The notes below the pieces were generated by a model. It saw only the letters and a program-made list of their open reading frames with translations. It was not told where the DNA came from and ran no database searches. The position numbers were made by a program, and so were the translations under genes. Below are positions 6,414 through 12,891 of a stretch of DNA of 25,759 nucleotides, piece after piece. The stretch lies in NCBI GenBank assembly GCA_035265935.1, contig DATFOC010000049.1, positions 1-25,759 on the forward strand, read 5' to 3'. The DNA is from JACDAN01 sp035265935. GTDB lineage: Bacteria > Actinomycetota > Thermoleophilia > Gaiellales > Gaiellaceae. Position 1 is the first letter of the stretch. The number at the start of each line of letters is the position of its first letter.

Positions 6414-7241
6414 TTGACGACGAGGGGGGAAAGGCCCGACGGTGTCGAGCCGGTCAGTCCCGAACTCGTGCTCGTGGACCCGGAACTGGCTGGCCGTCTC
6501 CGCGGGTCGCCGGGCGAGCACGCAGCAGCGTCCGCACCACGCGTCAGCGCATGGACGGGGAGGCGACGGCTGAGAGCGGTACTTGTCGCGGCCCTCGCGG
6601 TCGGCGCAGTTGCTTCGATTGCCGCCGCGGTCTCATCACCAGGTCCTCCCGCGGCAGCCGCCCAGTACGCCGAGAAGGTAACGATCTGTCACCACACGCA
6701 TTCGCAGAAGCACCCGTTCGTGACGATCACCGTTTCGGGCAATGCGCTTGCGGCCCATCAGGGCCACGGAGACACGATCGGTCCATGCGCGGCTGTTTCG
6801 ACGGTCAATCGGGCGGCGTCGCATGGAAAGAGCGGACAGCGCGGCAAGAAGGGCGAGAAGGCAAAGGTGCCCGCTGGAAGTTCACGCGGTCACAGCGGAA
6901 CCGCCCCAGGCCGAGCTAAGAGCTCGCAGGGGCACGCTGGAAGCGCAGCTGGCCACTCGGGAACGGCGCCAGGCCGCAGCGCCAACGCGCCTCGCCACGA
7001 TACGAGCGCGCCGGGCAGCTCCGGGACGCCACCTGCGCACGGCAGCAATCCGCCCGCGCCCAGCGGCACGGCCCCTGGTTACAGCGGCACGGCCCCAGGT
7101 CACAGCGGCACGGCCCCTGGTCACAGCGGCACAGCGCCAGGTCACGGCGGCACCCCGCCCGGTCAGACAGCGAATCCACCCGGGAATTCTGGAAACGCGC
7201 CTGGCCACGGCGGGACTCCGCCCGGGCAGGGCAAGAAGTAG
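6414..7241 (+). CDS. Membrane-anchored or secreted protein with CHHT/HGD domain and HSGTAPG repeats
   Basis: The start is TTG 6414, fixed by the GGGGGTGAG ribosome site five bases upstream. The 275-residue product has a cytoplasmic N-tail of about 52 residues (PELVLVDPELA), one hydrophobic segment (about 54-75) and an extracellular part. Residues 88-125 form a small domain, KVTICHHTHS, PFVTITVSGNALAAHQGHGD and GPC, with Cys92, His93, His94, His115, His118, Asp120 and Cys125 as likely structural or metal ligands. Residues 155-275 are low-complexity repeats of GHSGTAPG type, encoded by 21-bp DNA repeats around 7055-7145. A cell-surface spacer role is inferred. A terminator follows immediately. 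Confidence 0.75.
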   Translation: MTTRGERPDGVEPVSPELVLVDPELAGRLRGSPGEHAAASAPRVSAWTGRRRLRAVLVAALAVGAVASIAAAVSSPGPPAAAAQYAEKVTICHHTHSQKHPFVTITVSGNALAAHQGHGDTIGPCAAVSTVNRAASHGKSGQRGKKGEKAKVPAGSSRGHSGTAPGRAKSSQGHAGSAAGHSGTAPGRSANAPRHDTSAPGSSGTPPAHGSNPPAPSGTAPGYSGTAPGHSGTAPGHSGTAPGHGGTPPGQTANPPGNSGNAPGHGGTPPGQGKK

Positions 7242-7245
7242 GCAT

Positions 7246-7270
7246 GAGGCCCCCGCTTAGCGGGGGCCTC
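7246..7270 (+). terminator. Strong hairpin terminator
   Basis: GAGGCCCCCGC and GCGGGGGCCTC form a perfect 11-bp stem around TTA, five bases after the stop of the repeat protein. The tail is CGTTCCTCC rather than a pure T-run. Confidence 0.75.
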
Positions 7271-7325
7271 CGTTCCTCCGAGGCCTAAGACACGCTCAGC
7301 GAACCAGTTCGGTCTCAATCGATAG

Positions 7326-7532
7326 ATGGCAGGACCAAATGGAACATTCACCTTCAGGCTCGAGCCGGCGGACGGCACAGCGGCCGACCCGCCGACGTTC
7401 CGCGGCCTCCCGGGAATTGGCGCGAGCTCGTCTTCCCGCCCGTCTATCCGACGAGGGGCAGCTAGCGCGGAAGAGCTGCCAAACCGTGCGCGTCGAGCGC
7501 CGATCCCGCGGCTGCGATCATGGCGGTCGTGA
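7326..7532 (+). CDS. Small ORF with DGT-ADPPTFR N-terminus (family copy B)
   Basis: The ORF begins MAGPNGTFTFRLEPADGTAA, then DPPTFRGLPG, after which the reading becomes Ser/Arg rich and unconvincing. Nucleotides 7371-7416 match the minus-strand copy C at about 8193-8240 with only a few differences, so the two are homologous at DNA level and lie in inverted orientation. The C-terminal GDTIPLG and PVLVVE parts seen in copy C are absent, so this copy is probably truncated after about residue 33. It overlaps the start of the S4-domain gene by 13 bp. The function is unknown. Confidence 0.45.
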   Translation: MAGPNGTFTFRLEPADGTAADPPTFRGLPGIGASSSSRPSIRRGAASAEELPNRARRAPIPRLRSWRS

Positions 7533-7921
7533 ACCAGGTGCGGACCGACAGGTGGCTCTGGGCGGCGCGCTTCTTCAAGACGCGCGGTGCGGCGACCGAG
7601 GCCGTCCTCGGGGGGCGGGTACATGTCAATGGCGAGCGCGTGAAGCCGTCGAAGTTCGTCCGCGCTGGGGACACGGTCGAGCTGACGATTGGGACGGCGC
7701 GCTGGACGGTGGCCGTGGTCGAGGTCGCCGAGCGCCGCGGGCCCGCGAGCGTGGCGGCGACGATGTTCGCCGAGACGCCCGAGTCGCGCGCCGCGCGCGA
7801 GCAGCACGCGCTCGAGCGCAGGCTCGCCCGCCCGCTCGGAGCCGACCTCGGCGCGCGCCCGACGAAGCAGGCGCGGCGCCGGCTCGACGCTCTGCGCCGC
7901 GCACGGCGGCGCAAGCGCTGA
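7520..7921 (+). CDS. hslR: RNA-binding S4 domain protein, Hsp15-like
   Basis: The 133-residue product starts at ATG 7520. Residues 8-55, VRTDRWLWAARFFKTRGAAT then GGRVHVNGERVKPSKFVRAG and DTVEL, form a complete S4 RNA-binding domain of the HslR/Hsp15 type. Hsp15 binds 50S subunits that carry a stalled nascent chain and helps recycle them. A linker and a highly basic C-terminal helix (RPTKQARRRLDALRRARRRK) follow, as in that family. The frame is intact and GC-rich like core genes, which is unusual for this island. It may be a second copy of a host gene. The gene symbol is by family, not by tested function. Confidence 0.8.
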   Translation: MAVVNQVRTDRWLWAARFFKTRGAATEAVLGGRVHVNGERVKPSKFVRAGDTVELTIGTARWTVAVVEVAERRGPASVAATMFAETPESRAAREQHALERRLARPLGADLGARPTKQARRRLDALRRARRRKR

Positions 7922-8066
7922 GCTCCGCGACCCAGTCAGCTCTCAAAGCGTGCAGCCGGCCCGCTGCGACACCTTGCGCCTGCACGCAGGGAAAAGCGGG
8001 CGGCCGCTCGCTTCCCACCGGATTGGTTACCGGCTAACAGCCTCGTCCGCCGCCCGCCCCTCGAGC
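7922..8066. other. Spacer, nothing recognised
   Basis: No gene, tRNA or strong terminator is visible between the S4-domain gene and the end of copy C. Confidence 0.4.
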
Positions 8067-8272
8067 CTAGTAGCCGGGCTCGACCACAAGCACCGGCATA
8101 GGGTCACTGTCCAAGTTCTCTTCGAGGCGGCTCCCGAGAAATCGGAGAGATCGTTCGCTGCCGAGTGGGATCGTGTCGCCGGCGTTCCATGAGGTTCGCG
8201 GGAGGCTGCGAAACGTCCGCGGGTCGGCGGTTGTCCCGGTCCTCGTGCTCGAGCTTGTAGGGTGAACGCCAT
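8067..8272 (-). pseudogene. Family copy C: most complete DGT-ADP / PVLVVE small gene, two frameshifts
   Basis: An AGGGAG ribosome site precedes ATG 8272. The corrected product, about 67 residues, reads MAFT, YKLEHED, GTTADPRTFRSLP, WNAGDTIPLGSER and, at the end, PMPVLVVEPGY. Two extra bases in C runs (near 8260 and near 8238) put these parts in three frames. Removing them gives a single short protein with an N-terminal strand, a GDTIPLG turn and a PVLVVE C-terminal strand, plausibly a small beta protein. I know no assigned function. Its leader is shared with copy D and its coding DNA with copy B. Confidence 0.55.
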
Positions 8273-8296
8273 TCGGTCTCCCTTCCGTCTCCGGCT
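8270..8296 (-). repeat. 27-bp leader repeat, copy at family member C
   Basis: This stretch, containing the ribosome site and start codon of copy C, is identical to 12059-12085 upstream of copy D. Weaker similarity extends on both sides, including CTCGAGCTTG downstream of the start. The duplicated leader implies that copies C and D arose from one gene or cassette. Confidence 0.85.
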
Positions 8297-8532
8297 GGGA
8301 CCAAGGCGCCGCGAGCCTATCGCGTGGCAAGAACCGGCGCCGAAACGCAGCCGAAGCGATCACAAGCCGCTGCTTCGATCGCATCGGGCTCACCGATGGG
8401 CGAGCGGGGTATTTAGCTTAGGTGGGCGATCGCCCGCAAACGGCCGCACACCGTTTAGGTGCTGACTAGCTCAGCGCTCGCGCCCGCGTTACGCGAAAAC
8501 GCCGGCCAACCGCAAACCGTTGAGGAGGAGAG
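8297..8532. promoter_or_regulatory. Divergent intergenic region with a 12-bp palindrome
   Basis: This 236-bp gap separates the leader of copy C from the gene at 8533 and must hold promoters for both. GGGCGATCGCCC at 8424-8435 is a perfect palindrome and a possible operator. The downstream gene has a strong GAGGAGGAGAG ribosome site. Confidence 0.35.
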
Positions 8533-8964
8533 ATGACTGCAGTCGGCCCGCCGGACGCCCCGCGAGCTAGCGAGCGAGCAGAGGATCGGCGCGTACTGAT
8601 CTCACAGCGAATGCACGCCATTGCGCCGGGGAGGCAGGCTGGGACGTGGGTTGCTGCGGGCGCGATCAATGACGCCGGAATCGCGACGGCAACGTCGGTC
8701 GTCGTAGAGCACAGCCGCGAGAAGGCACTTGTCAAAGCGACACACGTCCTCACGAGCGTGGATGGGACGCTCACGCTCGAAAGCCGCACATGGCTTCGAC
8801 CGTTTCCGCTGCCCGCGGTGCCGCGTGCGATCGTCGAGGGGGCGTGGGAACAGGTGGCCGGGACAGGGGTTTACGAGGAACTCAACGCCCGAGGGAGGCT
8901 GCACGCGACGGTTGACCAGACGACGCGCGAGATCACCATCGTTCGCGACGGAAGCGCCGTCTAA
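8533..8964 (+). CDS. Allene-oxide-cyclase-barrel-like protein, hypothetical
   Basis: ATG 8533 follows a strong GAGGAGGAGAG ribosome site. The 143-residue product has a 30-residue polar N-tail and then a beta-rich region: GTWVAAGAINDAG, VVEHSREKALVKATHVLTSV, DGTLTLESRTWL, WEQVAGTGVYEELNARGRLH and ATVDQTTREITIV. The order (GT-VA-GAI-D-G, a DGTLT strand, then AGTG-Y--L-GRG) resembles the dirigent/allene-oxide-cyclase-like barrels found in many actinobacteria, usually secreted. This one has no signal peptide, so it would be cytoplasmic. Ligand and role are unknown. Confidence 0.6.
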   Translation: MTAVGPPDAPRASERAEDRRVLISQRMHAIAPGRQAGTWVAAGAINDAGIATATSVVVEHSREKALVKATHVLTSVDGTLTLESRTWLRPFPLPAVPRAIVEGAWEQVAGTGVYEELNARGRLHATVDQTTREITIVRDGSAV

Positions 8965-9170
8965 ACCACCTCGAGCTTGCTTAGCTGCTAGCCCGAGTGG
9001 AAGGCCGGCAAGCTCCGTAACGTCTGCCGCTATATTCGAGCCTCCGTATCTGGGTCGGCCCTCAGGCGTAGTCGAGCCAGTGAAAACGCTCCCCGTCCTT
9101 AAGGTCCGAAGCCGATGGGCACCGCTGTCCGGAGCGACCAGCCTCACCCGGATGCGGACGCCGCGCGGCG
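8965..9170. other. Intergenic between convergent genes, nothing recognised
   Basis: The gap lies between the ends of two convergent genes. A minus-strand frame reads DGERFHWLDYA before a stop near 9062, but no family or start can be supported. Confidence 0.35.
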
Positions 9171-9776
9171 CTAGGCGTCGATCGTGATGTGGCCGGGCTG
9201 AGCTGCGACCCGCTCAAGCCACTGGGTGATTGCAGGGTAATCCTCGAGCTCGAAGCCGCCCTCGTGGGCGACATGCGTGTACGCATACAGCGCGATGTCG
9301 GCGATCGAGTACGCGTCACCGGCAAGGAAAGCATTGTTCTCGAGGTGCCGTTGCATCGCGTCGAGCGCCCTGTAGCCGGCGGCGCGGCGCTCATCGAGTC
9401 GATCGGCGAATGCTTCAGGCCGCCCGGAGTAAGCGACCCAGAACCGAACGACAGCGAGCGCGGGTTCGTGTTCGTACTGCTCGAAGAACATCCACTGCAA
9501 AACCTTCGCGCGGTCGTATCTAGCCTCGGGGACGAACTGCGTACCTTCGCCGAAGTACCAGAGGATCGCGTTCGACTCGGCGAGGGGGCGTCCATCGCTG
9601 AGGACGAGCGTCGGAACGCGCAGCGCTGGGTTGAGGCCGCCGAGGATCCCGGGGCGATCGGAGCGGTCGACGACGTCCACCGTTCGGCGGTCGTACGGGA
9701 TGTCGAGGTGGGCAAGAAGCAGCCGCACCTTGTAACAGTTGCCCGACACAGGGCTGTCATAGAGGAGCACCGTCAC
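9171..9776 (-). CDS. Glutathione S-transferase family protein
   Basis: From GTG 9776, preceded by GGAGAT, the product is 201 residues, the normal GST length. The N-terminal thioredoxin-like domain reads VTVLLYDSPVSGNCYKVRLL, then NPALRVPTLVLSDGRPLAES, with the RVPTL cis-proline and the ES glutathione-binding motif. The C-terminal helical domain includes LDAMQRHLENNAFLAGDAYS and IADIALYAYTHVAHEGGF, a standard N-capping box. Such enzymes conjugate or isomerise electrophiles using a thiol cofactor. Glutathione is not general in actinobacteria, which use mycothiol, so acquisition from elsewhere is plausible. The frame is open for 164 codons upstream, but that part lacks family character. Confidence 0.85.
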   Translation of the reverse strand: MTVLLYDSPVSGNCYKVRLLLAHLDIPYDRRTVDVVDRSDRPGILGGLNPALRVPTLVLSDGRPLAESNAILWYFGEGTQFVPEARYDRAKVLQWMFFEQYEHEPALAVVRFWVAYSGRPEAFADRLDERRAAGYRALDAMQRHLENNAFLAGDAYSIADIALYAYTHVAHEGGFELEDYPAITQWLERVAAQPGHITIDA

Positions 9777-9893
9777 ATCTCCGAAATCGCAGTTTTCTCG
9801 GCTTGTCGCGGATCTTCTCACTAGGAGGTTTGGCTGGCGCTCTGAGACGCTCGCCGTGCACAGTGGGCGCCGCTTACGACGGAGTTCGCGGCC
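9777..9893. promoter_or_regulatory. Divergent spacer between GST and small membrane protein
   Basis: This 117-bp gap must contain the GST promoter. On the plus strand the frame of the small membrane protein is already open from about 9872 (LTTEFAA), so its true start may lie here. Confidence 0.3.
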
Positions 9894-10061
9894 ATGGTGG
9901 TGCTGACGGTCGCCATCCTCATCGCGGCTGCGATCTCTGATTCGCTGAACGACATTAGGACACTGGTGACAGTCATTGGTGCTGCGTACATCGTGAGCGG
10001 CATTGCAAAGGCTGGCACTGGTCATTCCGTAAGCCGGGGACGCGGTCGAAGCCGGACGTAA
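9894..10061 (+). CDS. Small two-span membrane protein, hypothetical
   Basis: ATG 9894 opens a 55-codon frame: MVVLTVAILIAAAISDSLND, then IRTLVTVIGAAYIVSGIAKA, then a basic tail. Two short spans separated by SDSLNDIR are evident. The residues before the ATG (TTEFAA) also fit the pattern, so translation may begin further upstream at a codon I cannot identify. It resembles a common class of small actinobacterial proteins with TEF, ISDSL, TLVT and AAYIVSRGIAK words, but with residues missing, so it may be partly degraded. Function unknown. Confidence 0.5.
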   Translation: MVVLTVAILIAAAISDSLNDIRTLVTVIGAAYIVSGIAKAGTGHSVSRGRGRSRT

Positions 10062-10268
10062 CGCCGTACCTGGGCCAGCGCGTCGCTGTAGCGTTTCCTT
10101 GAACGCATCTGCGCTGCGGTGGCTGTGGTCCACCGGCGGCAGAGCACGAGAACCGGGCCGTTCAACGCCGCCAGCTCGGCGTGTTGAAGCAGCTGGCGGT
10201 CGAACCGCGTTTCGCGCGCGCACCAGGGCGGGAAGGGGCGTATCAGCCAGCAACCGACGAGGAGCCAC
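10062..10268. other. Spacer upstream of zinc-ribbon gene
   Basis: No RNA or ORF of known type is seen. GACGAGGAGCC at its right end supplies the ribosome site for the next gene. Confidence 0.35.
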
Positions 10269-10454
10269 ATGGCTGAGCCAGTACCCGCCGGCAGCGACGT
10301 TTCGAGCGGAGCCTACGTGTGCACGAACTGCGGCTACCAGATCGACGTCGGATCAACCCAGCACCTGCCGCCATGCCCGCAGTGCAGCAACGGCGAATAC
10401 ACGACGGTCTCGGGCGGCGATAGCCGGGACGATCCCTATCCGGACCGCAAGTAA
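10269..10454 (+). CDS. Small zinc-ribbon protein
   Basis: ATG 10269 follows GAGGAG at good spacing. The 61-residue product has Cys18 and Cys21 (YVCTNCGYQIDVGST) and Cys36 and Cys39 (LPPCPQCSNGEYTT), a rubredoxin-like zinc ribbon. It ends with an acidic SGGDSRDDPYPDRK tail. The words HLPPCP-C and GGDS-DDPYPDR are typical of a widespread family of unknown role. It is short, complete and undamaged. The next gene begins 18 bp downstream, so the two may be cotranscribed. Confidence 0.75.
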   Translation: MAEPVPAGSDVSSGAYVCTNCGYQIDVGSTQHLPPCPQCSNGEYTTVSGGDSRDDPYPDRK

Positions 10455-10471
10455 CTGGGCCGCCGCGGAAC

Positions 10472-10834
10472 GTGCCAACGCCGGAGAGGACGCAGAAGAC
10501 ACATCTCGTTCAGGGGGTCTACTACCTCGCGACGGGCGTCTGGCCGGTGTTGCACCGACGCAGCTTCGAGGCGGTGTCCGGAAGGAAGCATGACTTCTGG
10601 CTTGCTGAGACGGTCGGCTTGGTCACGGCCGCTGTCGGCCTAAGCCTTTGCCTAGCAAGCCGAAGCAAGACCCCGTCGCCCGAGGCGAAGCTGCTGGGCC
10701 TCGCGGCCGCGGCAGGCTTCGCTGCGATCGATCTGAGGTACGGGCTAACGCGAAGGATCCGGCCCGTCTATCTGCTCGACGGCCTAGCCCAACTCGCCTT
10801 CATCCGGACTAGTACGGGGTTCGGCCCCGGCTAA
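10472..10834 (+). CDS. Conserved small membrane protein
   Basis: The product is 120 residues from GTG 10472. Conserved-looking blocks are LVQGVYYLATGVWPVLHRRS, FEAVSGRKHDFWLAETVGLV, a hydrophobic segment TAAVGLSLCLASR, a second LLGLAAAAGFAAIDLRYGLT and RRIRPVYLLDGLAQLAFI. Three or four spans are likely. The QGVYY-ATG-WP and RRI-PVYLLD words are shared by a family of unknown function found in several phyla. A hairpin follows the stop directly. Nothing suggests damage. Confidence 0.65.
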   Translation: MPTPERTQKTHLVQGVYYLATGVWPVLHRRSFEAVSGRKHDFWLAETVGLVTAAVGLSLCLASRSKTPSPEAKLLGLAAAAGFAAIDLRYGLTRRIRPVYLLDGLAQLAFIRTSTGFGPG

Positions 10835-10864
10835 CTGTCGCGATCTGTATGGGGAACGCGACAG
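10835..10864 (+). terminator. Hairpin after the small membrane protein gene
   Basis: CTGTCGCG (10835-10842) and CGCGACAG (10857-10864) are exact reverse complements around a 14-base loop, starting at the base after the stop codon. No T-run follows, so a terminator or mRNA-end stabiliser is inferred. Confidence 0.45.
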
Positions 10865-11100
10865 TGCGATTTGTCACATGAGGGACCGGAGGCTGGGAAC
10901 GGGACGCCGAACTGAGCCTATCGCGTAGAGCGGCGACCTTGGGCAGCGGCCACCCGTACTGCAAATTCGGCCGGGTGTGGAGATGATTGGTCATTCGTCA
11001 TATCGTTGAAGGTCGTGCCAGCACTCACGAGACTCGACGCGGTTTTCGTCGTGCGGATATAGGATTCTCGTCCGTATTTCTCGAGCAGGGGAGGGTTATC

Positions 11101-11922
11101 TTGAGACGTCTTGTCGCATTTGCGGCCACTGCGATCGCGGCTCTCGCGCTAGCTGGATCAGCGAGCCCGCTGATCGGCGGCTCGCCGACTGGCACCTCGC
11201 AGTACACGAACGTCGGCGCGTTCGGCGTGGTTATCAACGGCACATTTTTCGAGGTCTGCAGCGGAACGCTGATCGAGCCGAACGTCGTGCTCACCGCCGG
11301 CCACTGCACCGTTTTCTTCGAGGAGTTAGAAACACGTGCCACGAACCCACTGAACGTCGTCTTCACGCTCGATCCGTCACCGACGGCGTCCTCGTCGTTC
11401 TACGACGCGATCGAGTTCTTCACTCACCCCGACTACGTCGATGAGCTGCGCGGCAACTCGAAGTGTGGCTTGTTCGGCCAGTGCACGACGGACGTCGGGC
11501 TTGTGGAGCTGGCGACCGCATCGAGTGTCGCGCCGGCCGAATTGGCTCCATTGGACTACGTCGATACCCTCGACCTGAAGACGCAACTCTTCACGATCGT
11601 GGGATACGGCGTCGAGGGGTTCGCGAACGCGAACACGGCACTGGGGCCGAACGGCGGCACGCGGAAGTTCGGGACCTTCCAGGCGATTCCTGGCCAGGAC
11701 GTCACCAGCGATTTGTTCCTCAAACTCTCGGGTCGCCAATTCGACACCGAGACCTGCTTCGGTGACTCGGGCGGGCCCGTCTTCGCCAACGGGTACCTCG
11801 TCGCCGTCGTGTCCTTCGGGCAGAGCTGGGTGTGCGCCTCGATGGGGTACTACACCCGCGTCGACGTTGAGAGCGTCTCGACGTGGATCGCGACCACGAT
11901 CGCCGAAATCAACAGCGACTAG
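11101..11922 (+). CDS. Secreted trypsin-like (S1) serine protease
   Basis: TTG 11101 is preceded by GGGGAGG and opens directly into a signal peptide: MRRLVAFAATAIAALALAGS. The frame is open further upstream (GTG 10987), but that part is not signal-like. The 273-residue product has the chymotrypsin triad: His68 in VVLTAGHCT, Asp131 in CTTDVGLVEL and Ser223 in CFGDSGGPVF. Other family marks are CSGTLIEPN, VGYGVEG and YYTRVDVESVSTWI near the end. Cleavage of the signal near ASPLIGG would leave a protein with a short or absent propeptide. It should act outside the cell; its substrate is unknown. A strong terminator follows. Confidence 0.9.
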   Translation: MRRLVAFAATAIAALALAGSASPLIGGSPTGTSQYTNVGAFGVVINGTFFEVCSGTLIEPNVVLTAGHCTVFFEELETRATNPLNVVFTLDPSPTASSSFYDAIEFFTHPDYVDELRGNSKCGLFGQCTTDVGLVELATASSVAPAELAPLDYVDTLDLKTQLFTIVGYGVEGFANANTALGPNGGTRKFGTFQAIPGQDVTSDLFLKLSGRQFDTETCFGDSGGPVFANGYLVAVVSFGQSWVCASMGYYTRVDVESVSTWIATTIAEINSD

Positions 11923-12061
11923 CCGGAGGCGCACCCGATAGAGCGCAAGCGGAAGAGGCCTGTTCGCGCCAGGCCTCTTCCGCACTTCGCGCCACGGCCG
12001 GTCGCGTCCGGTCGACGGGCGTCCCGTCCGGATGCTCGAGCTTGCAGGTGATGATCGGCAT
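11909..12061 (-). pseudogene. Family copy D: N-terminal fragment of the DGT-ADP small gene
   Basis: With the same ribosome site and leader as copy C, ATG 12061 opens MPIITCKLEHPDGTPVDRTR. The first 16 residues match copy C (YKLEHEDGTTAD). After that the frame runs through the protease terminator into noncoding-like sequence and stops at 11909. The GDTIPLG and PVLVVE parts are missing. It looks like a 5' fragment left by deletion. Confidence 0.5.
11949..11983. terminator. 14-bp perfect stem terminator
   Basis: GCGGAAGAGGCCTG and CAGGCCTCTTCCGC pair perfectly around a seven-base loop, 27 bp after the protease stop. The stem also lies within the minus-strand frame of family copy D, which supports the view that copy D is not expressed full length. 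Confidence 0.75.
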
Positions 12062-12085
12062 TCGGTCTCCCTTCCGTCTCCGGCT
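12059..12085 (-). repeat. 27-bp leader repeat, copy at family member D
   Basis: It is identical to 8270-8296 and includes the GGAGACGGAAGGGAGACC ribosome-site region and the ATG of copy D. Confidence 0.85.
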
Positions 12086-12111
12086 GAGACCGAACGGCGA
12101 GGCGAGCGTAT

Positions 12112-12480
12112 CTACTGACGCAGGGCCTCGGCTGGAGTGCCTACAGGGCCAGAAAGGGGCCTCGGTCCGCTGAGTGCGTACACCCAGAGGATCAACACCT
12201 GGACGACCGAGAACACGAACATGAGGATGACGCCGGCATCCAGCGGCGGCTGCATCAGAACGAGCGACACAACCGTTCCCGCTGCAAAGAGCATTGCGAC
12301 GAGCCACGCAAGCGACGAGCGGTGCCAGAGCCGCCAGGCGACGAGCGCCTGGATTCCGACGGAAACGACGAAGCCTCGGACGCTCGTGTAGGGGTTGCCC
12401 GGCAGCAACACCGAGAGGTCTACCAACGCCAGGAGGATCGCGTAGGCGAAGACAAACTGACGCGCAGAGGAATCGGACAT
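12112..12480 (-). CDS. Small four-span membrane protein, hypothetical
   Basis: From ATG 12480 the 122-residue product reads MSDSSARQFVFAYAILLALV, then TSVRGFVVSVGIQALVAWRL, LAWLVAMLFAAGTVVSLVLM and VILMFVFSVVQVLILWVYAL, giving four clear membrane spans with short loops and a proline-rich tail. A GTG at 12516 is in frame but the added residues are not conserved-looking. The strict four-span layout and intact frame argue for a real gene. No family with a known function is recognised. It is convergent with the protease gene and separated from it by the copy D remnant. Confidence 0.65.
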   Translation of the reverse strand: MSDSSARQFVFAYAILLALVDLSVLLPGNPYTSVRGFVVSVGIQALVAWRLWHRSSLAWLVAMLFAAGTVVSLVLMQPPLDAGVILMFVFSVVQVLILWVYALSGPRPLSGPVGTPAEALRQ

Positions 12481-12891
12481 CGCACACCGGAGGATACGAG
12501 GCGTGCACGTCCCCACACAAGAGGCCGGGACAAGGCAAACCGCTCCTTAGAACGCCGCGCAGATCTTCCCGACAGCGTTCACTGCGGGGGCAGCCTCGAA
12601 ACTCGTCACGATCGAGGAAACGGGAGAGCGCATTACTGACGAGTAGCTGCTTTGGGCCGGGTGGCGAGCCGAACGCCTAGGACGCTTCCCATAACCGGCC
12701 CTCGACGAACCTAGGGAATCTCAGCTGGCGGTGCTAGTGGCCGATCCGGTCAGGTCCTCAACGACCAGCGCCGGGTCTGAGGTTGGAGGTGGGACTCGAT
12801 AGCCGCCCGTTCCGCGGCAGTCCTACACGCTGCGTTCGCCGTAGTCGACCCGGGCCTCACGCGCAATCGCTCTGATAGCGGCGCCGCGATC
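12481..12891. other. 411-bp stretch without an intact gene
   Basis: No complete gene or RNA is recognised. It carries the family copy E fragment (12721-12777) and should contain the promoter of the recombinase gene. Frames on both strands are short or lack a pattern. Confidence 0.45.
12721..12777 (-). pseudogene. Family copy E: C-terminal fragment with PALVVEDL motif
   Basis: The minus strand reads SDPALVVEDLTGSATSTAS and then stops at 12723-12721. It shares an exact 24-bp coding stretch with copy A at 3482-3505, and the following GSATS is also shared. About 20 codons upstream an in-frame TAG closes the frame, so only a tail fragment remains. It lies 115 bp before the recombinase ORF. Confidence 0.5.

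Noticed and set aside
7055..7170. 21-bp repeats as a CRISPR array
   Set aside because: Units are contiguous without spacers and encode an in-frame seven-residue protein repeat.
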